DNA from: UBA791 sp963602355
Lineage (GTDB): Bacteria > Cyanobacteriota > Vampirovibrionia > Gastranaerophilales > Gastranaerophilaceae
Direction of reading: 5' to 3'
DNA: 64,000 nt
Assembly (NCBI GenBank): GCA_963602355.1
Contig: CAVCIU010000001.1
Location: 34,071 to 98,070, forward strand
Below are positions 57,394 to 64,000 of the stretch, one piece after another (positions within the stretch are counted from its first letter, which is position 1; each line of letters opens with the position of its first letter). The notes beneath the pieces were generated by a model. It was not told where the DNA came from, ran no database searches, and was given only the letters and a program-made list of their open reading frames with translations. A program made the position numbers and the translations under genes.

Positions 57394-58543
57394 TGCTAAT
57401 AGATTGTGAAGCCTTTTCTGTCGGTATAATAAAACTATAAATTGTGCCTTTTTCTGGTTCAGATTCCAACCACATGTTACCTTTTAATATCTTGATAATA
57501 TTTTTTAGGCTTAAGAAAGAAATTGAATTTACAATTTCTTTTCTGTTTGGTCTTTCAACTTCAAGATAAGGTTCAAAAATATTGTCTAACTCTTCTTGTG
57601 TTAAACCAGCACCTGTGTCAGAAAATTCAAACAATAAAAAGCCTTTTTCTAAAGTTTCTTCTTGAGGAACTAAACTTTTATCATCTAAAATTTCTTTGTC
57701 TGGATATCTAATGCTAACACTGATTGTGCCGTCTTGAGTTGATTTAATAGCACATTCTAAAATGTTATTGATAATTGTTTTTAACAATTCATCTTCTGAA
57801 TAAATTGTTCTTTTAATATCATCTTGAACTTCTAAATTATATTTAATATTTTTGTCAGCCATATCTTGTTCATAATGTTTTAGGCAACCTCTTAAAACAT
57901 CAATACAGTCAAAGTATTGAGGATTATGAGCAATCAATCCTGATTCTGTTCTAGATAATTCAATCATTTTATCTATTAAATATAATAAATCTGAAGAATT
58001 TTTGTGAATAATTTTGATATATTTTTCAGTTTTTTCATCTAATTGTCCACACAAACCGTCTAATAAAGCTTTTGAAAAACCAATAGAAGATTGTAATGGA
58101 TTTTTTAAATCACTTGATAAATTAACTAAAAACGCATTTTTGTTTTTGTTAATTTTTTTAGAACTTTCATATTCAACAAAGATATTAGTCAAAGTCTTGT
58201 AATTTTGAGTATTTTCACGCATTAAAACAAGATATCCTTTGTCATGTTTACGAGCAGTAAACTCAAAGAACATATCTTTATTTGTATCTTTGTTAGTTTT
58301 TAAAACTACTTGTTTGTTTGTATCAGCAGCCTTTTTAACCAACATAACTGCGTTTTCAAATAAATCATTGATATTATAGTTTTGGAAATCTTCTTTAATA
58401 TCAGATAAAATTCTATCGGCAACGTCATTAGACATGACAAAATCACCGTCTTCATCAATTAAAACTAAACCGTCTGGTAAAAATTCTGTTATTTCTGTCT
58501 TTTCTTTTTTAAACAGATTAGATAAGAAATCTTTTAAACTCAT
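57386..58543 (-). CDS. Degenerate PAS-histidine kinase (lacks the phospho-accepting His)
   Basis: A 385-residue soluble protein with a PAS-like domain (about 18-110), a linker helix, a DHp-like domain (about 130-205) and an HATPase domain (about 245-375). The H-box should read SHELRTP but reads SSDLKNP, so S144 replaces the acceptor histidine. The N-box (NLLxNAxK) reads NNILECAIKST, so the metal-binding second Asn is C264. The G1 box DTGAG (309-313) remains. Canonical autophosphorylation is therefore not expected. It may be a pseudokinase or ligand-sensing scaffold. TATTAT at 58550-58555 ends 6 nt before the ATG (leaderless type). It overlaps the ABC ATPase gene downstream by 8 bp, so they may share a signal. 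Confidence 0.8.
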   Translation of the reverse strand: MSLKDFLSNLFKKEKTEITEFLPDGLVLIDEDGDFVMSNDVADRILSDIKEDFQNYNINDLFENAVMLVKKAADTNKQVVLKTNKDTNKDMFFEFTARKHDKGYLVLMRENTQNYKTLTNIFVEYESSKKINKNKNAFLVNLSSDLKNPLQSSIGFSKALLDGLCGQLDEKTEKYIKIIHKNSSDLLYLIDKMIELSRTESGLIAHNPQYFDCIDVLRGCLKHYEQDMADKNIKYNLEVQDDIKRTIYSEDELLKTIINNILECAIKSTQDGTISVSIRYPDKEILDDKSLVPQEETLEKGFLLFEFSDTGAGLTQEELDNIFEPYLEVERPNRKEIVNSISFLSLKNIIKILKGNMWLESEPEKGTIYSFIIPTEKASQSISNE

Positions 58544-58549
58544 GAGTCT

Positions 58550-58560
58550 ATAATACCACG
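58550..58560 (-). promoter_or_regulatory. Leaderless-type extended -10 of the degenerate kinase gene
   Basis: TGGTATTAT on the minus strand (core 58550-58555) ends 6 nt before the ATG at 58543. The TG adds an extended -10 element. Confidence 0.45.
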
Positions 58561-58695
58561 AATTTCAAAACGAGGCTTTTTGTATATTAAGTTTTGTTAA
58601 GTTTTAAAATAAAAAGTAGCAAAAATAAATTTTCTCGTTTTTAAAACAAATGTAAACAATAGAGAATAAAAAAATAAATAAAGAGGGAATTAATA

Positions 58696-59031
58696 ATGAC
58701 GAAGATTAACAACACGAATAACGTGCAGAGTATTCATGCGCAAAAAATGAATGAACTGTCAAAAAAAGAAAAACCTCAAATCAGTACATTCGAAATAACA
58801 GACTTAAAAAACACAGCATCAGAAGCTCTGGGTCGTTCACAAGTAACAGCTAGTGTAGACAATTTAGAAAACAATATATTGTTTATGTTAAAGCACCCAG
58901 ACCAAGTAAAACAAGCAAATGCATTTTTTGATAAAACATACGAAACATTAAAAAACAATAATGTTGAAGATGCATACGAAAAAGCAACTCAATATACTGG
59001 TGCATTCAAAGAAGAATTTTTAAGTAAATAA
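58696..59031 (+). CDS. Conserved-looking helical protein, function unknown
   Basis: A 111-residue protein: a polar N-terminus (MTKINNTNNVQSIHAQKMNELSKK), then mostly alpha-helical segments (SVDNLENNILFMLKHPDQVKQANAFFDKTYETLKNN and VEDAYEKATQYTGAFKEEF). It has no signal peptide or membrane helix. A GAGGG ribosome site and a strong terminator 33 bp after the stop show that it is a real, separately transcribed gene. I do not recognise a family. Confidence 0.65.
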   Translation: MTKINNTNNVQSIHAQKMNELSKKEKPQISTFEITDLKNTASEALGRSQVTASVDNLENNILFMLKHPDQVKQANAFFDKTYETLKNNNVEDAYEKATQYTGAFKEEFLSK

Positions 59032-59063
59032 TCAAACAATTAAAACTAGCCGAAATATATGTA

Positions 59064-59090
59064 AGAGCTCTGTAAACAGAGCTTTTTTAG
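59064..59090 (+). terminator. Terminator after the 111-residue protein gene
   Basis: AGCTCTG (59066-59072), loop TAAA and CAGAGCT (59077-59083) are followed by a T-run. Confidence 0.88.
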
Positions 59091-59405
59091 TGTCCAAAAT
59101 TACTACCATATTATTAACTTTTGTTAAGCTGAATATATCAGAGTATATACTCAACTTTACAATTCTTCATAAAAGGGTTGAAGTTTGTATTAAAACATGA
59201 TATATTAAGTATATACACTTTTGAATGTGATTAAAACTTAATAAAAGTTCACATTTACTTCCACCCAATACCGTTTAACATTAACTAACACAAAACCAGA
59301 GACTGATTTCGTGGCGGTTGACTTTTGTCTGCCAAAACTACCCCTCTCTAGGTCTACTTTCTAATGCCTATTTACCTACACACCAGATTATAAGGAGTTT
59401 AACCT
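59091..59405 (+). promoter_or_regulatory. Long upstream region of the sigma-factor gene
   Basis: About 315 bp without a gene. The palindrome GTATATAC occurs twice (59143-59150 and 59209-59216), 66 bp apart. The last 130 bases are less AT-rich (GTGGCGGTTGACTTTTGTC, then ACCCCTCTCTAGGTC) and could be a structured leader. The ribosome site AAGGAG is at the end. I could not fix a single promoter. Confidence 0.4.
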
Positions 59406-60296
59406 ATGTACCAATGCACTACTTCACAAGACAACTTTACTAACCCTGCAAAATGTTCTTTAGTTGACCCAGATTTCAATTTGTCAACTTACATTAAACA
59501 AATTTCTTCTTACCCAGCTTTATCAATGTCTGAAGAAAGAACTTTAGCTCAAAAAGCTCAAGACGGCGACGTTGAAGCTAAAAAACAATTAGTTCAATCT
59601 AACTTAAAATTAGTTATCACAATTGCTAGAAAATCAATCCACATGTCTAACTTACCAATGGTTGATTTAATCCAAGAAGGCAACTTAGGTCTTATGATTG
59701 CTGTTGAAAAATTCAACTGGAAATTAGGCTACAAATTCGCTACATACGCATCATGGTGGATTAAACAATCTATGTTCAAGGCTATTTCTGAACAATCTCA
59801 CTGCATGAGAATTCCTGTATATATTCAAGAAACTTTATCAAAATTCTCAAAAGTTAAAACAGAAATGGAAAGACAATACAACTGCCAAGTTAAAACTGAT
59901 GATGTTGCTAAGAAAATGAACATTTCTTTAGACAAAATCAATTCATACTTATCAGCTTACAACAAACCTGTTTCAATTGAAGGCGGATTTGAAAGCAACG
60001 ATGGTAGCGACTTATTAATCGCTGACATCTTAGAAGATGAAAAAGCAAACGTATACGCAAATGCTGAATACGAAAACTTAAAAAATGATATCGAAATCGT
60101 TGTTTCTACATTAAAAGAAAGAGAACAAGACGTTGTAAAAATGCGTTATGGTTTAGACAATTTTGCTAAAAAAACTTTAGAAGAAATCGGTAACATTTAC
60201 GGTGTAACAAAAGAATGTATCAGACAAACTGAATTAAGAGCATTAAAAAAATTAAGAGTTAATGCAGCTGACACATTAGTAAGCTATTTACAATAA
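59406..60296 (+). CDS. RNA polymerase sigma-70 family factor (RpoD/SigA-like, short form)
   Basis: A 296-residue sigma factor with regions 1.2 to 4 but no long region 1.1. Region 2 reads LKLVITIARK...DLIQEGNLGLMIAVEKFNWKLGYKFATYASWWIKQSM. Region 3 follows (CMRIPVYIQETLSKFSKVK), then region 4 with the DNA-binding TLEEIGNIYGVTKECIRQTELRALKKLR. Principal factors usually have RERIRQIEAKALRKLR here, so C, T and L are departures. This and the short N-terminus suggest a group 2 factor rather than the main housekeeping sigma, as is common in the cyanobacterial lineage. Codon bias is strong. It has a long upstream region that may carry regulation. Confidence 0.85.
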   Translation: MYQCTTSQDNFTNPAKCSLVDPDFNLSTYIKQISSYPALSMSEERTLAQKAQDGDVEAKKQLVQSNLKLVITIARKSIHMSNLPMVDLIQEGNLGLMIAVEKFNWKLGYKFATYASWWIKQSMFKAISEQSHCMRIPVYIQETLSKFSKVKTEMERQYNCQVKTDDVAKKMNISLDKINSYLSAYNKPVSIEGGFESNDGSDLLIADILEDEKANVYANAEYENLKNDIEIVVSTLKEREQDVVKMRYGLDNFAKKTLEEIGNIYGVTKECIRQTELRALKKLRVNAADTLVSYLQ

Positions 60297-60327
60297 AAAA
60301 TTCTATGTTCATGTTATGATAAATAAT

Positions 60328-61665
60328 ATGAAGAACACGGCTAACCAACACTTACAACCAATAACAACAAAAGTAAATAATGAGAACCACTTAGAGATTG
60401 GTGGTTGCGACTTAGTAAAGCTAGCGCAAGAGTATAAAACACCTTTATATATCATTGACGAGGAAACATTAAGAAGTATATGTAAAGATTACAAAAGAGC
60501 TTTTGAGTCATACGAAAATACGGTACAGTTTTTGTATGCGTCAAAAGCTCTTTGTACAAAAGCAATATTCAAAATAATTTCACAAGAAGACTTTGGCTGT
60601 GATGTTGTTTCAGAGGGCGAACTTTATACAGCACTTTCTGCAGGAATGAACCCAGAGAAAATCTTATTTAACGGAAACAATAAAGGTTATGAAGAGCTTG
60701 AATATGCTGTTAAATCAAATATTGGAAGATTTTCCGTAGACAATTTTTTAGAACTTTCTAATCTTAATGAAATTGCAAAAAAAGAAAACAAAATTGTAAA
60801 CATTTTTATAAGAATTACTCCAGGAATTGATTGCTGGACTCACGATTATATTAAAACTGGTAAAATTGATTCTAAATTCGGTTTTAATATGTCAGAAATC
60901 GACACAGTTATTGAACTTCTTCAAAATAAGTACAAAAACCTTAAACTAAGAGGTTTACATGCGCATATTGGCTCACAAATTTTTGAAACAGAATGTTTTA
61001 AAGACGAAGTTGAAATTTTAATCAAACAATACGCAAGATTAAAAGAAAAATATTCACTTGAATTTGATGAAATAAATTTAGGTGGCGGATACGGAATTAA
61101 GTATACAGAAGACGACACACCTTTATCATTGTTTGATTTAGGCGAAGTTGTAATTTCTGCCATGAACGAAAATTGTGAAAAATATGGTATTAAAAAACCA
61201 AAAATTTATTTAGAACCAGGAAGAAGCACAATTTGTACATCAGGAGTAACTATTTATAAAATCGGCAATATTAAACATATTCCGAATGTAAGAACTTATG
61301 TTGCAGTAGACGGCGGAATGACAGATAACATCAGACCTGCACTTTATGGCGCAAAATATACGGCAGTTCTTGCTAATAAAATGAATTCTGATGAAGAATT
61401 AAAAAGAGTTAGAGTTGTTGGAAAACTTTGCGAATCAGGAGACATTTTAATTGATGAAATTGAACTTCCAAACCCTCAAAAAGACGATATATTATGCGTT
61501 TTCAACACAGGCGCATACAATTATTCAATGTCTAGCAACTATAACAGGGTGAAAAAACCTGCCATGATACTTGTAAATAATTCACAATCTGATATTATTA
61601 TTAATAGAGAAACTTTTGAAGATTTAACTCGTAATGACATTATACCAAGAAGGTTTGAAATCTAA
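60328..61665 (+). CDS. lysA: Diaminopimelate decarboxylase
   Basis: Converts meso-diaminopimelate to lysine with PLP. The protein has the alanine-racemase-like barrel with the PLP lysine in YASKALC, the phosphate loop GGGYGIKY, HAHIGSQ, EPGRSTIC, and the substrate-side CESGD and GAYNYSMSSNYN. The length of about 445 residues is normal. I prefer the ATG at 60328, since TATGAT at 60315-60320 ends 7 nt before it; an in-frame ATG at 60316 adds four residues. Its stop overlaps the cdaA start by one base (TAATG). It leads the lysA-cdaA-yitT unit. Confidence 0.93.
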   Translation: MKNTANQHLQPITTKVNNENHLEIGGCDLVKLAQEYKTPLYIIDEETLRSICKDYKRAFESYENTVQFLYASKALCTKAIFKIISQEDFGCDVVSEGELYTALSAGMNPEKILFNGNNKGYEELEYAVKSNIGRFSVDNFLELSNLNEIAKKENKIVNIFIRITPGIDCWTHDYIKTGKIDSKFGFNMSEIDTVIELLQNKYKNLKLRGLHAHIGSQIFETECFKDEVEILIKQYARLKEKYSLEFDEINLGGGYGIKYTEDDTPLSLFDLGEVVISAMNENCEKYGIKKPKIYLEPGRSTICTSGVTIYKIGNIKHIPNVRTYVAVDGGMTDNIRPALYGAKYTAVLANKMNSDEELKRVRVVGKLCESGDILIDEIELPNPQKDDILCVFNTGAYNYSMSSNYNRVKKPAMILVNNSQSDIIINRETFEDLTRNDIIPRRFEI

Positions 61666-62582
61666 TGATAGATACTATTTTCAATACATTTAATATAGAA
61701 GCTCCAAAATTAAATCTATCATTTAATTTGCTAAACATTTCTGAAATTTTAATCATTGCGATTTTAGTTTTCACTTTTTATAAAAAGTTTATTAAAAATA
61801 CTCAAGCAGAAAAATTGGTAAAAGGACTTTTATTTTTAGCTTTTGGCTGGATTTTAGCAGAAGTTTTAATAAGAATTGACTTGATAATTCTTGGTGTGTT
61901 CTTGAAATCATTGATTACACTTATTTCTTTAAGCTTAATCGTTATTTTCCAACCAGAATTGCGTAGATTTTTGAGTTACCTAGGTCAAGTTGATTTTATG
62001 AATAAATCTTTTTGGGATAATTCAAATCATCAAGAAGTTACGATTGATGTTGTGAAAGAGGTTATTGAAACAGTAAAATATCTTTCAAAAACAAGAACTG
62101 GCGCATTGATTGTATTCCAAAACGAAATTGATGCTTATACATCTTCAGACGTTGGGACAACCTTGAATGCTGATATTTCAATGGAATTATTACTAACAAT
62201 TTTCCATATCAATACTCCTTTACACGATGGCGCAGTTGTAATTAAGGGTAATAAGATTATCGCAGCTGGTGTGCTTTTACCTTTGACAGAAGATCCTAAA
62301 TTAAGTTGGAAATACGGAACAAGACATAGAGCAGCTATTGGTATGAGTGAAGTTTCTGATAGCGCATGCTTAGTTGTTTCAGAAGAAACTGGTGATGTTT
62401 CTGTATGTATCGACGGAGTATTGAAAAAATACGAAGATTTGACAACTTTAAAAACTGATTTGGAAAATATTTTAGGTGTTAAAGAAGAAAAAGAAGAAGA
62501 TAAAAAGACTATCTTCAAAATTAATCACGTTATTACAGTAAAAAAATCAAATAAACATACTCAATTTCCGAAAGAAAAATAA
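61665..62582 (+). CDS. cdaA: Membrane diadenylate cyclase CdaA (c-di-AMP synthase)
   Basis: Makes the second messenger c-di-AMP from two ATP. The 305-residue protein has three N-terminal membrane helices (about 25-100), a short linker and the DAC domain with PLHDGAVVI (DGA) and GTRHRAAIG (RHR), both needed for activity. A charged C-terminal tail (KEEKEEDKK) follows. c-di-AMP controls potassium and osmotic balance and wall homeostasis. Being coupled to lysA, whose pathway also supplies peptidoglycan precursors, suggests a wall link. No CdaR regulator is adjacent. Confidence 0.93.
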   Translation: MIDTIFNTFNIEAPKLNLSFNLLNISEILIIAILVFTFYKKFIKNTQAEKLVKGLLFLAFGWILAEVLIRIDLIILGVFLKSLITLISLSLIVIFQPELRRFLSYLGQVDFMNKSFWDNSNHQEVTIDVVKEVIETVKYLSKTRTGALIVFQNEIDAYTSSDVGTTLNADISMELLLTIFHINTPLHDGAVVIKGNKIIAAGVLLPLTEDPKLSWKYGTRHRAAIGMSEVSDSACLVVSEETGDVSVCIDGVLKKYEDLTTLKTDLENILGVKEEKEEDKKTIFKINHVITVKKSNKHTQFPKEK

Positions 62583-62584
62583 AA

Positions 62585-63463
62585 ATGATAATGAAGAAAA
62601 AACCTGAGAAAAAACAATTAACATTGATGCAAAAGACAAAATTAATTATTGGTAAATTATTTTTTGTAACACTCGGGGCTTTAATTGCAGCATTCGCATT
62701 GGAAGGGTTTTTAATTCCGAATAACATCATCGACGGCGGTATCATTGGTATTTCAATGATGACAAGTTATATTACTAAGTTAAATCTTGGTGCAATTATC
62801 GTGTTGTTCAACTTGCCATTTTTATTTTTGGGTTATAAGAAAATGGGCAAGATGTTTGTTGCGACCGTGCTTTACGGAGTTTCAATGCTTGGTATTTTTG
62901 TAAACCTTATCCATAATACACAAGTTACAGAATCTGATTTGCTAGCAACAGTGTTTGGCGGTATTATATTAGGTTTCGGGGTTGGTCTTATACTTCGTAA
63001 TGACGGTGCTCTTGACGGCACAGAAATTTTATCTATAAGCATTGCTAAAAAACTTGGGTTCTCTGTTGGCGAAATCATTATGTTTTTTAACTTCTTTATT
63101 TATTCTGCAGCTGGATTTTTATACGGCTGGGATAGCGCAATGTACTCTATCTTAACTTACTTTATTGCTTATAGAGTTATTGATATCGTTTTAGAAGGTT
63201 TGAATAGTTCAAAATCAATTTATATTGTTACTAATTTTGCGAAGGAAATTGGTGATTCTATTATTAAGGACTTGAATATCAGCGTTACATATATGAAGGG
63301 TAAGGGCGGATATTCTGGAAAAGAACAAACAATTATTTATTGCGTAGTTTCACGTCTTGAGATTGCGAAGATTAAGGCTCTAATTAGAGAAAATGACCCA
63401 TCTGCATTTTACTTTATACAAGACGTTCACGAAGTTGAAGGTATTCGTGTTAAGAAGAAATAA
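62585..63463 (+). CDS. YitT-family membrane protein
   Basis: A 292-residue inner-membrane protein with five to six helices in the first about 200 residues (FFVTLGALIAAFALEGFLIPNNIIDGGIIGISMM is the family start). A C-terminal soluble DUF2179 domain follows (GDSIIKDLNISVTYMKGKGGYSGKEQTIIYCVVSR), which resembles PII-like ligand-binding folds. The function of the family is not settled. It follows cdaA by 2 bp, so it is in the same operon; a c-di-AMP connection is possible but unproven. Confidence 0.85.
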   Translation: MIMKKKPEKKQLTLMQKTKLIIGKLFFVTLGALIAAFALEGFLIPNNIIDGGIIGISMMTSYITKLNLGAIIVLFNLPFLFLGYKKMGKMFVATVLYGVSMLGIFVNLIHNTQVTESDLLATVFGGIILGFGVGLILRNDGALDGTEILSISIAKKLGFSVGEIIMFFNFFIYSAAGFLYGWDSAMYSILTYFIAYRVIDIVLEGLNSSKSIYIVTNFAKEIGDSIIKDLNISVTYMKGKGGYSGKEQTIIYCVVSRLEIAKIKALIRENDPSAFYFIQDVHEVEGIRVKKK

Positions 63464-63535
63464 CAACTAGACAATTTTTTCTTATTGTTATAATATTAAA
63501 AATATAGTAAAAAAAGGAATTTAAAGGATTTATCT

Positions 63536-63889
63536 ATGGCAGCAGGAAAACATTCAGATACTATACCTATAGAGGTTTGCATTCTTACAGCAGATCACGA
63601 TATCAAAGGAACTGTTCACGTTTCTAAATACACAAATACTAATCGTGAATTAACAGACTTATTAAATGATAGAGAACGTCGTTTCTTAGCTGTAACAAAT
63701 GCAGAAATTTATTCAAGAAATTCTACTCAAGCTCCTCGTAGATACAATTTCTTAGAAATTCATATGGATTATGTTCTAATGGTTCACCCTTCAGCTCAAG
63801 CAGTATTCAAAGAATCAGCTAAGGCTCAAGATGATATTCAAAGATTTAGAGATTTGAGAATGAAATTAAATCAAACTAAACCTTTCTAG
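63536..63889 (+). CDS. Conserved small protein of unknown function
   Basis: A 117-residue soluble protein with a beta-rich core: EVCILTADHDIKGTVHVSKYTNTNRELTDLLNDRERRFLAVTNAEIY, then APRRYNFLEIHMDYVLMVHPS. It ends in a helix. The first half looks like a small RNA- or ligand-binding barrel, possibly the DUF6812 type, but I am not certain. It has its own strong terminator, which overlaps the stop codon, and a GAAAGGA-like ribosome region upstream. Confidence 0.7.
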   Translation: MAAGKHSDTIPIEVCILTADHDIKGTVHVSKYTNTNRELTDLLNDRERRFLAVTNAEIYSRNSTQAPRRYNFLEIHMDYVLMVHPSAQAVFKESAKAQDDIQRFRDLRMKLNQTKPF

Positions 63890-63902
63890 GTTTAGTTTTT
63901 TT
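63873..63902 (+). terminator. Terminator overlapping the end of the 117-residue protein gene
   Basis: AAACTAAACC (63873-63882) and GGTTTAGTTT (63889-63898) form a perfect 10-bp stem and continue into T. The stop codon lies within the hairpin. Confidence 0.85.
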
Positions 63903-63950
63903 GTATAAAGACTTTTATTTTATTTATTATTTATTAAAGGGAGGATTATT

Positions 63951-64000
63951 TTGAAAGTTTTAGTAACAGACAAAATTAATGATATTGCGTGCAAAATTAT
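63951..64000 (+). CDS. serA: Start of a D-3-phosphoglycerate dehydrogenase-like gene (partial)
   Basis: Only 16 codons are inside the window, starting with TTG behind GGGAGG. The first residues, (M)KVLVTDKINDIACKI, match the start of SerA, which opens serine synthesis. The gene is cut by the window edge, so the identification is tentative. Confidence 0.55.
   Translation, partial: MKVLVTDKINDIACKI

Noticed and set aside
1..64000. tRNA genes
   Set aside because: I looked for T-arm (GGTTCGAATCC-like) and CCA-adjacent acceptor patterns on both strands and found none that fold as a tRNA. tRNAscan-SE would be decisive.
1..64000. Prophage or integrated element around the xer pair
   Set aside because: Both recombinases are standard length, adjacent to rsmD and engB-type core genes, with no phage structural genes, att-like direct repeats or composition shift.

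Overview
The window is a gene-dense, AT-rich bacterial chromosome segment with no rRNA, tRNA, CRISPR array or insertion sequence that I can see. The best clue to the organism is the RNA polymerase operon: beta-prime is encoded by two genes, rpoC1 and rpoC2, the arrangement of the cyanobacterial lineage. There is no photosynthesis gene, and there are a bifunctional AdhE, two [FeFe]-hydrogenases, a Rex regulator and a cyanobacterial Tic20-like protein. This fits a fermentative, non-photosynthetic relative of Cyanobacteria (Melainabacteria/Vampirovibrionia, most likely a gut Gastranaerophilales). The assignment is inferred from gene content, not from a database search.

Layout. 1-9.6 kb: metX, a SpoIID-like wall protein, HU, the rsmD-xerD-xerC block, a secreted TPR protein, engB and a CoA-disulfide-reductase-type flavoprotein. 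9.7-21.7 kb: an SLH-domain surface protein, a CDF metal transporter, adhE behind a strong promoter with an inverted repeat, then an apparent operon rex / small 2Fe-2S protein / PAS-containing sensory [FeFe]-hydrogenase / SpoIIE-type phosphatase / second small 2Fe-2S protein / second [FeFe]-hydrogenase. 21.7-31 kb: a SpeE-like protein with altered active-site residues, two regulators, a CHASE2 cyclase with a receiver protein, eda, csaB, then an adenosylcobalamin-riboswitch-like leader driving a small protein and a lethal-factor-like metallopeptidase, and a LysR/SemiSWEET divergon. 31-42 kb: a DUF115/Maf-like protein and rpoB-rpoC1-rpoC2. 42-50.6 kb: a prepilin fused to a tail-fibre-like beta-structure with a peptidase S74 chaperone, rpiB, rsfS, a TPR/Tic20-like pair, metY and clpB. 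50.6-64 kb: an XRE/glycosyltransferase divergon, holA-holB, a ROK kinase, thiL, a UgpC/MsmX-type ATPase with a degenerate histidine kinase, a sigma factor with a long leader, lysA-cdaA-yitT, and the first codons of a serA-like gene.

How the parts work together. The adhE-rex-hydrogenase region looks like a redox module: Rex reads NADH/NAD+, the sensory hydrogenase probably reads H2 or electron pressure and passes it to a phosphatase, and AdhE plus the second hydrogenase are electron sinks. The SLH protein and CsaB suggest a pyruvylated wall polymer that anchors the envelope. MetX and MetY, 46 kb apart, supply the O-acetylhomoserine route to methionine.

Most unusual items: (1) the cobalamin riboswitch in front of a metallopeptidase operon; (2) the prepilin/S74 fusion; (3) the Rex-sensory hydrogenase-phosphatase operon; (4) a histidine kinase lacking both the phospho-accepting His and the N-box Asn; (5) repeated leaderless-type promoters with the -10 box 6-8 nt before ATG; (6) families of palindromic interspersed repeats.
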